A DNA stretch of 64,000 nt from Mucisphaera sp965279675. GTDB taxonomy: Bacteria; Planctomycetota; Phycisphaerae; Phycisphaerales; Phycisphaeraceae. The position numbers and the translations under genes are program-made. The notes under the pieces were generated by a model that was given only the letters and a program-made list of their open reading frames with translations, did not search any database and had not been told where the DNA came from. How positions within the stretch are numbered: position 1 is the first letter of the stretch; each line of letters opens with the position of its first letter. Of this stretch, positions 29,301-36,789 are shown piece after piece. The stretch is from the NCBI RefSeq assembly GCF_965279675.1, contig NZ_CBDIIJ010000002.1, positions 1,860,001 through 1,924,000 on the forward strand, in the 5' to 3' direction.

Positions 29301-29448
29301 GTCGGTGTCGGGTGGTGGGCGGAGCGAGCGGGCGGCAGGCGGCGGGGATCGTGAGGGGGCGACGGGGCAAGCGGAGGGGTCGGAGGGTGAGGGTTTGACG
29401 GGGCGGTTGCTGGCGGCGCGTCGTCGTCAGAAGGGGGACTCATCGTGA
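26344..29448 (+). CDS. large membrane protein with two VWA-like domains and a GATase-like domain
   Basis: A 1034-residue inner-membrane protein. Hydrophobic segments lie at about residues 8-25 and 38-58, and another (YLLLGLLPVLLM) near 895-915. An N-terminal VWA-like domain (VVAVVDQSESV near 77) is followed by a class I amidotransferase-like fold (about 340-445, TGGGLIMIGGPNSFG). A canonical VWA domain follows, with the metal site DRSGSMGS near 464, GGGTNIYSG and LLTDGQST. The tail after 930 is charged and low in complexity. The layout fits BatA/BatB-like proteins of MoxR clusters. The start is TTG at 26344, overlapping the upstream stop. The function of such clusters (envelope stress, metal or cofactor insertion) is not settled. 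Confidence 0.8.
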   Translation: MSFDHPERLLLLLLALPIVWLGLVGMTGFDPVRRWVSIGLRLVVLVLLVGALSGMRSVWGEDTLTVVAVVDQSESVRTFAARASDDGSGPVTYEGWVVEALSRLSGDRRTDDRLAVVAFDRRPTVRRIPAAVRPVDADVFSVTESGSDLAAALRSAVALFPADSGRRIVLVSDGNHTADAGLDAVTSSAAVLAAAREARGLGIPIDVLPVRYRVDDEVRVDAVVTPAEARRGQTVPVRVVLRATRPSAGEIVLRQAGRSLDLNGAAEGVGLAVRREQWTTETSVAEGVDEAARFLLVRQVDVPLEDVGAARFEAVFEPESGRDTVVTNNRAEAVTLVQGQGRILIVDRVGLPYGLILPEALAEHGIETEVIPPRAMPSRLDDIQRFDAVVLQDVPASDVSVAQQQTLARYVHDTGGGLIMIGGPNSFGAGGWTHSILDRNILPVRCEIPSQTVLPTGALVIVIDRSGSMGSQVGNTGYTQQELANEASVLAISTLYPQDMVGVVAFDGTATAVVPLQVNVDSEVTTNRVRSITSGGGTNIYSGLELAYRQLAPLTVQDTSIKHVILLTDGQSTPPVGGSYRGLVERMSAAGITMSTIGVGDGHDAELLQTLADAGSGSYYPVVDANRLPEIFIKEATTIRRNLIKEEPFVPAVVSASSPVIRGMAAFPRLRGLVLTAPRPDARVVNALVGSEGEPLLAHWQVGLGRSAAFTSDAHNRWAVDWMTWEGYSDFWARMIRTIARPSASRELELTTERRGDRLVIRLDAALSGDGSGTFADFLDAYGAVIGPDQEPMAVELRQVGPGLYEGETRAEQQGSYIVSLRVDDPAGGSRLVVGGATRPAGAELSSFSSNDELLAQVAEITGGRVLDASVGAEPNLFARDRSFSIDWSRSLWPYLLLGLLPVLLMDVASRRIAWNGSEMVAMVRAGWQRRRVVSADAAERTLSALKTKRMRGSVVEEAERAPQVSSRVQAEPAERARPKPRPVAESVSGGGRSERAAGGGDREGATGQAEGSEGEGLTGRLLAARRRQKGDSS

Positions 29449-29479
29449 AGGCAGAGATTCCTGAAGCAGGGAGTGTGTT

Positions 29480-30517
29480 ATGAGTGAGTCGGCAACGATG
29501 GAGCAGGCAGAGCGTTTTCGTGCGGATTATCAGCGTATTCGCGAGCAGGTGACGCGGGTGATTGTGGGTCAGCAGGCGGTGGTGGATGGGGCGCTGACGG
29601 CGCTGTTTGTGGGGGGGCATGTGCTGCTGGAGGGTGTGCCGGGGCTGGGTAAGACGTTGCTGGTGCGAACGCTGGCGGAGGCGATGTCGCTGGATTTCTC
29701 GCGGATTCAGTTCACGCCTGACCTGATGCCTGCTGACATCACGGGGACGACGATCGTGGTGGAGGGTCGCGATGAGCAGGGCCAGACGGTGCGGGATTTT
29801 CAGTTTCGTAAAGGGCCGATCTTCAGCCAGATTGTGTTGGCGGACGAGATCAACCGGGCGACGCCAAAGACGCAGTCGGCGATGCTGGAGGCGATGCAGG
29901 AGCGGAGCGTGACGGTGTCGGGCGGGGCCGGCGGGACGTATGCGATGGCCAAGCCGTTCCTGGTGATGGCGACGCAGAACCCTATCGAGCAGGAGGGGAC
30001 GTACCCGCTTCCTGAGGCGCAGCTGGATCGTTTTCTGTTCAAGCTGGAGGTTGGGTTTGTGAGTCGCGGGGAGTTGCACGAGATCATCGATCGGACGACG
30101 GGATCGGAGGAGGCGAAGGTGGAGCCGGTGTTGGATGGGGAGACAATTCTGGCTCATCAGCGGTTGGTGCGGAGCGTGATCGCGGCGCCGACGGTGCGGG
30201 ATTATGCGGTGCGTGCGGTGCTGGCGACGCATCCGACGAGTGAGGTGGCGACGAAGATGGTGAAGCAGTTTGTGCGGTTTGGGGCTTCGCCCCGGGCTGC
30301 TCAGTCGCTGATTCTGGCGGGCAAGGCGCGGGCGCTTTTGGAGGGTCGGGTGCATGTGGCGGTCGAAGATATTCGTGGGGCCTTGGGGGATGCGCTTCGG
30401 CATCGTGTGCTGATGAACTTCGAGGGGACGGCGGAGGGGATCACGCCTGATCTCGTGATTCAGGATCTGGTGAATGAGCTGCCGGCTGAGGCGGCGGGTG
30501 TTCCGGGTGTGGCGTGA
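29480..30517 (+). CDS. MoxR-family AAA+ ATPase
   Basis: A 345-residue cytosolic ATPase that acts as a chaperone for the VWA proteins encoded beside it. Walker A is GVPGLGKTLL, Walker B is VLADEINRATPK, sensor 1 is MATQNPIEQEGTYPLPEAQLDRF, a near-invariant MoxR signature, and the C-terminal lid contains GASPRAAQSLILAGKA. Length is typical. ATG at 29480 has GGGAG six bases upstream. It is followed after 16 bases by the DUF58 gene, the classic MoxR neighbour. In related systems MoxR remodels or activates VWA-carrying partners; the target here is probably the 1034- or 644-residue protein. Confidence 0.93.
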   Translation: MSESATMEQAERFRADYQRIREQVTRVIVGQQAVVDGALTALFVGGHVLLEGVPGLGKTLLVRTLAEAMSLDFSRIQFTPDLMPADITGTTIVVEGRDEQGQTVRDFQFRKGPIFSQIVLADEINRATPKTQSAMLEAMQERSVTVSGGAGGTYAMAKPFLVMATQNPIEQEGTYPLPEAQLDRFLFKLEVGFVSRGELHEIIDRTTGSEEAKVEPVLDGETILAHQRLVRSVIAAPTVRDYAVRAVLATHPTSEVATKMVKQFVRFGASPRAAQSLILAGKARALLEGRVHVAVEDIRGALGDALRHRVLMNFEGTAEGITPDLVIQDLVNELPAEAAGVPGVA

Positions 30518-30533
30518 GCGAGCGAGGTGATTG

Positions 30534-31478
30534 ATGGCGGTAACGTCTGAACTGCTGCCGGCTGAGTTGATGGCGCGACTGGATCGCCTGGATGTGCGGT
30601 CGCGGAAGCTATTGCGTGGTGGGCTGCCGGGCGAGCGGCGGTCGAAGCGTCGTGGTCAGTCGGTGGAGTTTGCGGACTATCGGCCTTACGTGGTGGGGGA
30701 TGACCTGCGGTTTATCGACTGGAATCTGTACGCGCGGCTCGATCGGTTGTTTCTGCGGATCTTCATGGAGGAGGAGGATCTGTCGGTGACGGTGGTGATT
30801 GATCAGTCGATGTCGATGCGGTTTGGGGAGCCGTCGAAGTTGTTGTTTGCGGCGCGGGCGGCGGCGGCGCTTGGGTATGTGACGCTGACGCATCAGAATC
30901 GGTTGAGTGTGCTGGCGTTTGATGGTCCGGGGAGTCGGGCTGGGGATCCCGGGTCGATTCAGCGGCTGACGGGTTTGCGTGGGCATCGGGATTTGCCGCG
31001 GCTGCTGGAGATGCTGGAGCCGATGGCGGGGATGGGTTCGGAGATTGAGGGTGAGGTGGAGTCGGTGGATGCTGCGGGGTCGCTTCGGCTGATTGGGGCG
31101 ACGCATCGGACGCCCGGGATTTTGATTCTGATTTCGGACATGCTGCATAAGGGTGATGCGGCGGAGGGGCTGAGGTATCTGATGCACCCGCGATGGGATG
31201 CGATGCTGATTCACGTGCTGAGTCCGGAGGAGTTGTCACCAAGTGCGCACGGGATTACGGGTGATCTGCGGCTTCGGGATGCTGAGGATGGGATGGAGGC
31301 GGAGGTGTCGGTGTCGCCTGGGTTGTTGAAGCGTTATCAGCTGCGGCTGGAGGCGTTTCGGGAGTCGGTGCGGGAGGGTTGTTTGAATCGGGACATGGCT
31401 TATCTGTTTGCGGACAGCAGTGCGTCGGTGGATCGGACGATTCTGGATCCGCTTCGGCGGCAGCGGGTGCTGAGTTAG
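30534..31478 (+). CDS. DUF58-domain protein
   Basis: A 314-residue soluble protein of the DUF58 family, which often sits between MoxR and Bat-type VWA genes. The family motif RRSKRRGQSVEFADYRPYVVGDD is visible (near residues 35-55), then RFIDW, followed by a VWA-like core with VVIDQSMSM that resembles but does not fully match a MIDAS site. No membrane segment. ATG at 30534 is preceded by GAGGTG; one TTG codon just upstream is an alternative. It lies between the MoxR gene and the 644-residue membrane protein and is almost surely co-transcribed. The biochemical role of DUF58 proteins is unknown; peptide- or protein-binding has been suggested. Confidence 0.92.
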   Translation: MAVTSELLPAELMARLDRLDVRSRKLLRGGLPGERRSKRRGQSVEFADYRPYVVGDDLRFIDWNLYARLDRLFLRIFMEEEDLSVTVVIDQSMSMRFGEPSKLLFAARAAAALGYVTLTHQNRLSVLAFDGPGSRAGDPGSIQRLTGLRGHRDLPRLLEMLEPMAGMGSEIEGEVESVDAAGSLRLIGATHRTPGILILISDMLHKGDAAEGLRYLMHPRWDAMLIHVLSPEELSPSAHGITGDLRLRDAEDGMEAEVSVSPGLLKRYQLRLEAFRESVREGCLNRDMAYLFADSSASVDRTILDPLRRQRVLS

Positions 31479-31491
31479 GAAGGAGCTGGTG

Positions 31492-33423
31492 ATGACATTT
31501 CTGGCTCCGTTGGTGGCGGGGATCGCGGCGGCGGTGGCGATTCCTGCGTTGCTGGTGCTTTATTTTTTGAAGCTGCGTCGTCAGCGTCGGGATGTGGCTT
31601 CGACGCTTTTGTGGCAGAAGGCGATTCAGGATTTTGAGGTGAACTCGCCGTTTCAGCGGCTGCGGGGGTCGTGGTTGTTGCTGCTGCAGTTGTTGTTGCT
31701 GGTTGTTTTGTTGTTGGCGTTGTCGCGGCCGGTGATTGATGCGCTGTCGATCGAGACGGGTCGGGCGGTGATTCTGATTGACGCTTCTGCGTCGATGGGG
31801 GCTCGGAGTGCTTCGGGGCAGACGCGGCTGGAACGGGCTCAGGCGGTGGCTGAGGATCTGGTGGAGCGACTGGATGTGGAGGAGGGCGGCGGGCGCGCGA
31901 TGGTGGTTCGGTATGCGATGCGGCCGACGGTGTTGCAGACGATGACGGGGGACAAGGGGTTGTTGCGGGCGGCGATTGCTGGGGTGTCGGGGAGTGATGA
32001 GCCGACGCGGCTGCTGCCGGCGCTACGGCTGGTGCAGCCGATGGCGGAGCAAGCGGCAGCGGCTGAGACGGCGATGACGGTGTATGTGGTGAGTGATGGG
32101 GGATCGGATCAGGCGGAGGTGGTGGATCGGCTGGATCTGCATGGGGCGGAGGTGGTGTTCGTGCCGGTGGATCCGGAGGCGATGGATGAGGCGGAGAACG
32201 TAGCGATCACGGCGTTCTCGGGGCGGCGGGATCCTGAGTCGCCTGAGCGGGTGGCGTTGTTTGCGCAGGTGACGAATTTCGGGGCCGAGGCTCGGAGCGT
32301 GACGGTTCGTTTTCGGGTGGATGGCGAGGTTCGTCGGACGCAGGAGGTGTCGCTGGCTGGTGCTGGTGTGGGGGCTGTGGGGCGGGAGGCGATGGGTCTG
32401 AGTCTGGAGCTGCCTGAGGTGGCGCTGGTGAGCGTGGAGCATGATGGGGTGGATGCGCTGGTGGCGGATGATCGGGCGCATCTGGTGGTGGCGGCTTCGC
32501 GGACGACGTCGGTGCTGCTGGTTTCGGAGGGGAACCGGTTGATGGAGCACGCGCTCGAGGCGGCGGGGATCGAGCGGGTGACGGTGGGGGATCTGTCGGT
32601 GCTGGACACGCCTGGGGCGTTGGCGGCGGATGTGTGGATTTTTGATCGGTTGGAGCCGGTGGGGATTCCGCAGCGGCCGAGCCTGTCGTTTGGGGTGGTG
32701 CCGGGGATTGCGGGGTTGGAACTGGTGGAGCGGGGTGAGGGGGAGGCGCTCACGACGCGGCTGCTGGACTGGCGGCGTGGGCATCCGCTGCTGCGTCATG
32801 TGTCGTTTGATGACCTGCTGTTGCGGGATGCGGGTCGGCTGGTGTTGCCGCAGGGGGCTCGGGTGCTGGCGACGTCGGCTTCGGGTCCGTTGATGGCGGA
32901 GGTGCGGGTGGGGACGCAGCGGCATGTGGTGGCGGCTTTTGATCCGCTGCGGAGTAACTGGCCTGTGATGGTTGGGTTCCCGGTGTTCTTTGATAATGCG
33001 CTGCGTTATCTGGGGGCCGGGGGTGAGGGTGAGACGGGGGTGCTGTCGGTGTCGGCGGGAGAGGCGTGGTCGATCCCGCGGCCGGGCGGGGGTGCGGCGG
33101 TGGATGTGGTTTACGAGGGGCCGGAGCGGGTGGTGGCCGCGTATGAGGGTGGGTCGCTGGTGTTCCCGCCTCTGGAACGTGTGGGGTTGTATCGGGCGGC
33201 GGGTGACGTGGAACCGTTGTACGGGGTGGTGGCGGTGAATCTGCTGGATCCGGCGGAGAGTGATCTGCGGCGGGTGGCGGCGGATGGTGGTGGTGCGTCG
33301 GGGGGTGGCGGGGGTGTCGTGGAGGTGACGGTGCCGACGGAGTTGTGGGGTTATCTGGCGGTGGCGGGGTTGGTGTTGTTGATGGGTGAGTGGGTGTTTT
33401 ACACGTTGAGGACGCGGGTTTAG
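31492..33423 (+). CDS. BatA-like membrane protein with VWA domain
   Basis: A 643-residue inner-membrane protein. The N-terminus matches the BatA/aerotolerance pattern: FLAPLVAGIAAAVAIPALLVLYFLKLRR, then RDVASTLLWQKAIQDF, and a second helix rich in Leu (LLLLQLLLLVVLLLAL). A VWA domain begins at VILIDASASMGA (about residue 95), with DxSxS. Residues ~330-580 form a region typical of planctomycete relatives, and a C-terminal helix (GYLAVAGLVLLMGEWVFYTL) anchors the end. ATG at 31492 has AGGAG with a 6-base spacer. It closes the five-gene operon started at 24503; a hairpin at 33478 follows. Its role is inferred from its neighbours only. Confidence 0.88.
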   Translation: MTFLAPLVAGIAAAVAIPALLVLYFLKLRRQRRDVASTLLWQKAIQDFEVNSPFQRLRGSWLLLLQLLLLVVLLLALSRPVIDALSIETGRAVILIDASASMGARSASGQTRLERAQAVAEDLVERLDVEEGGGRAMVVRYAMRPTVLQTMTGDKGLLRAAIAGVSGSDEPTRLLPALRLVQPMAEQAAAAETAMTVYVVSDGGSDQAEVVDRLDLHGAEVVFVPVDPEAMDEAENVAITAFSGRRDPESPERVALFAQVTNFGAEARSVTVRFRVDGEVRRTQEVSLAGAGVGAVGREAMGLSLELPEVALVSVEHDGVDALVADDRAHLVVAASRTTSVLLVSEGNRLMEHALEAAGIERVTVGDLSVLDTPGALAADVWIFDRLEPVGIPQRPSLSFGVVPGIAGLELVERGEGEALTTRLLDWRRGHPLLRHVSFDDLLLRDAGRLVLPQGARVLATSASGPLMAEVRVGTQRHVVAAFDPLRSNWPVMVGFPVFFDNALRYLGAGGEGETGVLSVSAGEAWSIPRPGGGAAVDVVYEGPERVVAAYEGGSLVFPPLERVGLYRAAGDVEPLYGVVAVNLLDPAESDLRRVAADGGGASGGGGGVVEVTVPTELWGYLAVAGLVLLMGEWVFYTLRTRV

Positions 33424-33477
33424 GAGGTGGGGTTTTGGCGTGGCACCCGGCTTGGGCTAGTTGGGAGTTGGAAACAC

Positions 33478-33500
33478 AGCCGCGGTGACACACCGCGGCT
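33478..33500. terminator. hairpin between the BatA-like and fur genes
   Basis: A perfect 8-bp stem (AGCCGCGG) with a 7-base loop lies between two convergent genes. On the minus strand it is followed by GTGTTTCC, on the plus strand by no T tract, so it fits fur termination better and may serve both. Confidence 0.5.
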
Positions 33501-33520
33501 CGAATGCAGTTGGTTGTTGG

Positions 33521-33970
33521 TTACTTGGATTTGTTGTTTTTGGTGCCAATGAGTTCGAGGCAGATGCGTTCGATTTTGTAGCCGGTTTTTTGTTGGATGC
33601 GTTGGAGGGTTTGTTGGGGGATGGCGTCCATGAGTTCGCGGCCGAGGTCGTGGGGAAGGTCGGCGAACTCGCCTGTGGTCTGGTCGCGGAGGTGGGGGTG
33701 GCAGTGGCAGTCGGCGTCGTAGCGAGCGGGGCCTTTGCCGGTGTGTCCGGAGAGTTTGCGGGCGAGGCCGGCGTCGCAGAGGGTTTCGAGGGAGTTGTAG
33801 ATGGTGGCGAGGCTGACGTTGAGCTGGGGGTGTTGGCAGAGGACGATCTGGTAGAGCTGTTCGGCGGTGGGGTGTTGTTTGCTCTGTTCGAGGCAGGCGT
33901 AGATGGCGGCGCGCTGCTCGGTGCAGCGGATGCCGTGGGCGGCGAGTTTGGTTTTGGCGTGGTCGTTCAT
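33521..33970 (-). CDS. Fur-family transcriptional regulator lacking the usual CxxC pair
   Basis: A 149-residue metal- or peroxide-responsive repressor. The winged-helix N-terminus (GIRCTEQRAAIYACLEQS, HPTAEQLYQIV, VSLATIYNSLETL) matches Fur, PerR and Zur. In the dimerisation domain the metal-binding HHH/HxH region reads RYDADCHCHPHL, but the normal first CxxC structural zinc site that should follow is replaced by RDQT, and the C-terminal half has one Cys only. The protein could still bind a regulatory metal through His and Asp. It is divergent from purM, and no ribosome site is obvious before ATG 33970. Which metal or signal it reads is not decidable; a PerR-like or planctomycete-specific role is possible. 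Confidence 0.85.
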   Translation of the reverse strand: MNDHAKTKLAAHGIRCTEQRAAIYACLEQSKQHPTAEQLYQIVLCQHPQLNVSLATIYNSLETLCDAGLARKLSGHTGKGPARYDADCHCHPHLRDQTTGEFADLPHDLGRELMDAIPQQTLQRIQQKTGYKIERICLELIGTKNNKSK

Positions 33971-34080
33971 GCGGTTGTGTCGGATCGGTTGGAGCCGGGC
34001 GGGTTGGGTGATCCGTGGTCAGTTTAGGCGTGGTGGCGTGAGAGTGAAGCCGAGGGTGCGAGGTTTCGTACACTGCGGGT

Positions 34081-35211
34081 ATGGGCCAGAAAAGCAGCCA
34101 GTCGAGATCGCGGTCTTCTCAGTCGGCGAAGAGGTCGAAAGAGGGTTCGGGGCTGTCTTATGCGGGTTCGGGGGTGGATATTGAGGCGGGTGATCTGGCG
34201 GTGCAGCGGATCATGGGGCATCTGCGTAAAACGCATACCCAGCGGGTGCTTGGGAATGATGGGGGTTTCGCGGGGCTGTTCCGGCTGGATTACAACGAGC
34301 GGCTGTTTCAGCGGAATTACAGGGACCCGGTGCTGGTGGCGGCGACGGATGGGGTGGGGACGAAGGTGCTGCTGGCGATCGAGATGGGTGAGCATCGGAC
34401 GGTGGGTCAGGACCTCGTGGCGATGAGCGTGAACGACATGGCGGTTCAGGGGGCGGAGCCGCTTTTCTTTTTGGATTACATGGCGGTGAACAAAGTGGAC
34501 CCGGTGCTGGTGGAGCAGGTGGTGTCGGGGGTGGCGGAAGCGTGTCGGGCGTGCGGGGCGGCTTTGCTTGGGGGTGAGACGGCGGAGATGCCGGACCTGT
34601 ATGAGGCGGGGCATTACGACCTGGCGGGGTTTGCGGTGGGTGTGATGGAGTTGAAGCGGGCGGTGGACCCGGTGCGGGTGGAGCAGGGGGATGTGGTGCT
34701 GGGGCTTGGGAGTTCGGGGGTGCACAGCAACGGGTATTCGCTGGTGCGTGCGATCATCAAGAGGAAGCGGCTGAAGCTGGATCGGGTGTATGGCGAGTTG
34801 GGATCGGAGCGGACGCTGGGCGAGGTGCTGCTGGAGCCGACGCGGCTGTATGCGTCGCCGGTGACGCGGCTGCTACGGGGTTATGCGGTGAAGAAGCCGG
34901 TGTCAGCGATGGCGCATATCACGGGGGGTGGGCTGCCTGGGAATCTGAATCGCGCGCTGCCTAAGCATCTGGATGCGGTGCTGGACGGGAAGTCTTGGGA
35001 GGTGCCGTCGGTGTTCGGGGCGTTGCAGGGGTGGGGGGATGTGGCGGAGGAGGAGATGCTGAAGGTGTTCAACATGGGGATCGGGTACACGCTGGTGGTG
35101 CGGCCTCACTTTGCGGAGGCGATCGCGGAGCGGCTGCGAAAGCTGGGCGAGCGGGTGTACCGGATCGGGAAGATTGCTCGGGGGACGGGTCGGGTGAAGA
35201 TCAAGGGGTGA
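34081..35211 (+). CDS. purM: phosphoribosylformylglycinamidine cyclo-ligase (AIR synthetase)
   Basis: Closes the imidazole ring in purine synthesis: FGAM plus ATP gives AIR. Motifs: SYAGSGVDIEAGD near the N-terminus, ATDGVGTKVLLA, GQDLVAMSVNDMAVQGAEPLFFLDY, GGETAEMPDLY, GLGSSGVHSNGYSL and AHITGGGLPGNLNR. Length is 376, slightly long owing to a Ser/Lys-rich N-terminal tail (about 20 residues). The start ATG at 34081 has no strong ribosome site. It lies opposite fur with a 110-base gap and ends at a terminator at 35282. Other pur genes here include only purD (37274), which points the other way, so the pathway is scattered. Confidence 0.95.
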   Translation: MGQKSSQSRSRSSQSAKRSKEGSGLSYAGSGVDIEAGDLAVQRIMGHLRKTHTQRVLGNDGGFAGLFRLDYNERLFQRNYRDPVLVAATDGVGTKVLLAIEMGEHRTVGQDLVAMSVNDMAVQGAEPLFFLDYMAVNKVDPVLVEQVVSGVAEACRACGAALLGGETAEMPDLYEAGHYDLAGFAVGVMELKRAVDPVRVEQGDVVLGLGSSGVHSNGYSLVRAIIKRKRLKLDRVYGELGSERTLGEVLLEPTRLYASPVTRLLRGYAVKKPVSAMAHITGGGLPGNLNRALPKHLDAVLDGKSWEVPSVFGALQGWGDVAEEEMLKVFNMGIGYTLVVRPHFAEAIAERLRKLGERVYRIGKIARGTGRVKIKG

Positions 35212-35281
35212 GTCGGGGTGTGTGGGTTGTGTCGGGGGTGTGGTGGAGGGTGTGATGGGGTCTGGGTGTGGTCTGGCGGCC

Positions 35282-35303
35282 ACACTTGACGTAAGTGTTT
35301 TTT
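35282..35303 (+). terminator. terminator of purM
   Basis: A 6-bp stem (ACACTT/AAGTGT) with a 5-base loop is followed by six T. It lies 70 bases after the purM stop and opens an AT-richer stretch. Confidence 0.6.
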
Positions 35304-35581
35304 AAATCATGGTTTAGCATTGCGATCGCGTGTGCTGGGGTGTGGTGATCGGGCGACGGGGCTGTGCAGGTGGCACAGGCGGGGCAGGTGTTATGGGCGG
35401 CTTTTTTGATATTAGTCTATTTCTGACAGTAATTTATGGCTTAGTAGCGTGGGTTTTGGGTGGGTTGGGGTTTGTGGCATGGGCTTCGTTGATAGAGGGG
35501 TGTGCGTGACGGTCTGGCGTTTGGCCGTTGCTTGGGGCTTGACCCGCCCGGTTATGGAAAAGAGAAAGAAAGAGGTGCCCG
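35304..35581 (+). other. non-coding region before the 90-residue gene, with a possible promoter
   Basis: The 370-base gap 35212-35581 contains no gene I can support. After the purM terminator there is an AT-richer stretch, a 6-bp hairpin CTGTGC/GCACAG near 35362-35378, a T6 run, and a TTGATA box at 35406-35411. TAATTT follows 18 bases later at 35430-35435, together a weak sigma-70-like promoter. The remainder up to the AGAGGTG ribosome site is G/T-rich. A small RNA or leader is possible but not shown. Confidence 0.35.
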
Positions 35582-35854
35582 ATGGATGAGAACACCTTCC
35601 AGACCAAGTTGACGGAGCTGATGAGCCAGATTTCTTCGCTGCCTGAGGCGGAGCGTGAGAAGCTCACGCGGCTGGCGGAGCAGACGCAGGGTCGTCACGC
35701 GCGGTTGAAGAAGAGCATCGGGCAGTTGCAGGAGTCGCTGGATTATCTGCGGTTGTCGCTGAAGTACATGGTGTTTGATCTTGAGGCGACGCGTCGCGAG
35801 AACAGCTACCTGCGTTCGATGATCGAGAATAACGAGGAGCACGATCAGGACTGA
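35582..35854 (+). CDS. small coiled-coil protein of unknown function
   Basis: A 90-residue, highly charged protein with no membrane segment. Heptad-like spacing of Leu and Ile from residue 5 to the end (LTELMSQISSL, LKKSIGQLQESLDYLRLSL, YLRSMIENN) suggests a coiled coil that would dimerise. ATG at 35582 is preceded by AGAGGTG with a 4-base spacer, so it is likely a real gene. I do not recognise the family. It stands alone after a 370-base gap and is followed by clpP after another gap of about 230 bases. Its size and long 5' region fit a regulated adaptor or regulator, but this is conjecture. Confidence 0.75.
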   Translation: MDENTFQTKLTELMSQISSLPEAEREKLTRLAEQTQGRHARLKKSIGQLQESLDYLRLSLKYMVFDLEATRRENSYLRSMIENNEEHDQD

Positions 35855-36088
35855 TCGTTGTTCTGTGTGGGGTGGTGGTGGTCGATTCGGTTTCGGCAGT
35901 GATTGGGGTTCATGGTTCTGGTGTGTTATGGGTCACGGCTCAGTGGTTCGTCTGACATGGGGTGCGGTGAGGTCATACAATCCGATAGACAAAGGACTGT
36001 TTAACCTCACTGCGCCCTTCCTTTCTGTTTGCCGGCTTTGCCGGTGATCGCGGGTTTGGAGGGGCGGCTTCACGGAGCACATGATTCG

Positions 36089-36787
36089 ATGACAGAGCCG
36101 CATTTTTCGTCGACGGGTTTCAATCCGATGGATGTTCTGGGGCAGGTGGCTCGGATGCCTGGAGCGGCTGGGATGTATGACCCGGCGATGCCGGCGTCGC
36201 AGCTGTCGGCGCCGTACCAGCGTTATCGCGAGATGACGATTGATGAGTTGCTGCTCGAGAACCGGGTGATCTTTCTGGTAGGTGAGATCAACCATGCTTC
36301 GGCGATGGGTGTGATCATGCGCCTGCTGCACCTGCAGAACACGAAGCCGGGGGTGGATATCAATCTGTACATCAACTCGCCTGGCGGGGCGGTGGATGAC
36401 ACGCTGGCGATGATCGACACGATGAATCACATCGATTCGGATGTCGCGACGTACTGCATCGGCAAGGCGATGTCGGGTGGGGCGCTTACTTTGGCGTGTG
36501 GAGCGAAGGGCAAGCGGTATTGTCTGCCGCACGCAAAGGTGATGATCCATCAGCCTTATGGGGGGATTTACGGGCAGACCACGGATGTGCAGATTCAGGC
36601 GGAAGAGATCCTGAAGACCAAGGATGAGCTGAATCAGTTGCTGGCGGATCAGACGGGTCAGCCGGTGGAGCGGATCCAGGAAGATTCGGAGCGGGACAAG
36701 TTCTTCTCGGCGGAAGAGGCGAAGGCTTACGGGCTGGTGGATGAGGTGCTGACGCGGCCGTCGCCAAGCGAGAAATCTGCGAGCTGA
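36089..36787 (+). CDS. clpP: ClpP-type ATP-dependent protease proteolytic subunit (atypical active-site context)
   Basis: A 232-residue serine protease subunit of the ClpP fold. Motifs: NRVIFLVGEI, INSPGGAVDDTLAMIDTM, catalytic Ser in KAMSGGALTLACGAKGKR, His in KVMIHQPYGG, and the Asp in SERDKFFSAEEAKAYGLVDE. The residues around the Ser differ from the common ASMGA (here MSGGA), which marks a divergent paralogue. The start is ATG 36089, with GGAG 11 bases upstream; the frame extends to 36029 without homology. About 40 extra N-terminal residues precede the core and could be a propeptide. No clpX or clpA is next to it; dgkA begins 3 bases after the stop and is probably co-transcribed. Confidence 0.9.
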   Translation: MTEPHFSSTGFNPMDVLGQVARMPGAAGMYDPAMPASQLSAPYQRYREMTIDELLLENRVIFLVGEINHASAMGVIMRLLHLQNTKPGVDINLYINSPGGAVDDTLAMIDTMNHIDSDVATYCIGKAMSGGALTLACGAKGKRYCLPHAKVMIHQPYGGIYGQTTDVQIQAEEILKTKDELNQLLADQTGQPVERIQEDSERDKFFSAEEAKAYGLVDEVLTRPSPSEKSAS

Positions 36788-36789
36788 TT

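Noticed and set aside
33440..33460. TGGCACCCGGCTTGG, also sigma-54-like
   Set aside because: The -12 C is replaced by G, and it points at the 3' end of a convergent gene with nothing to drive.
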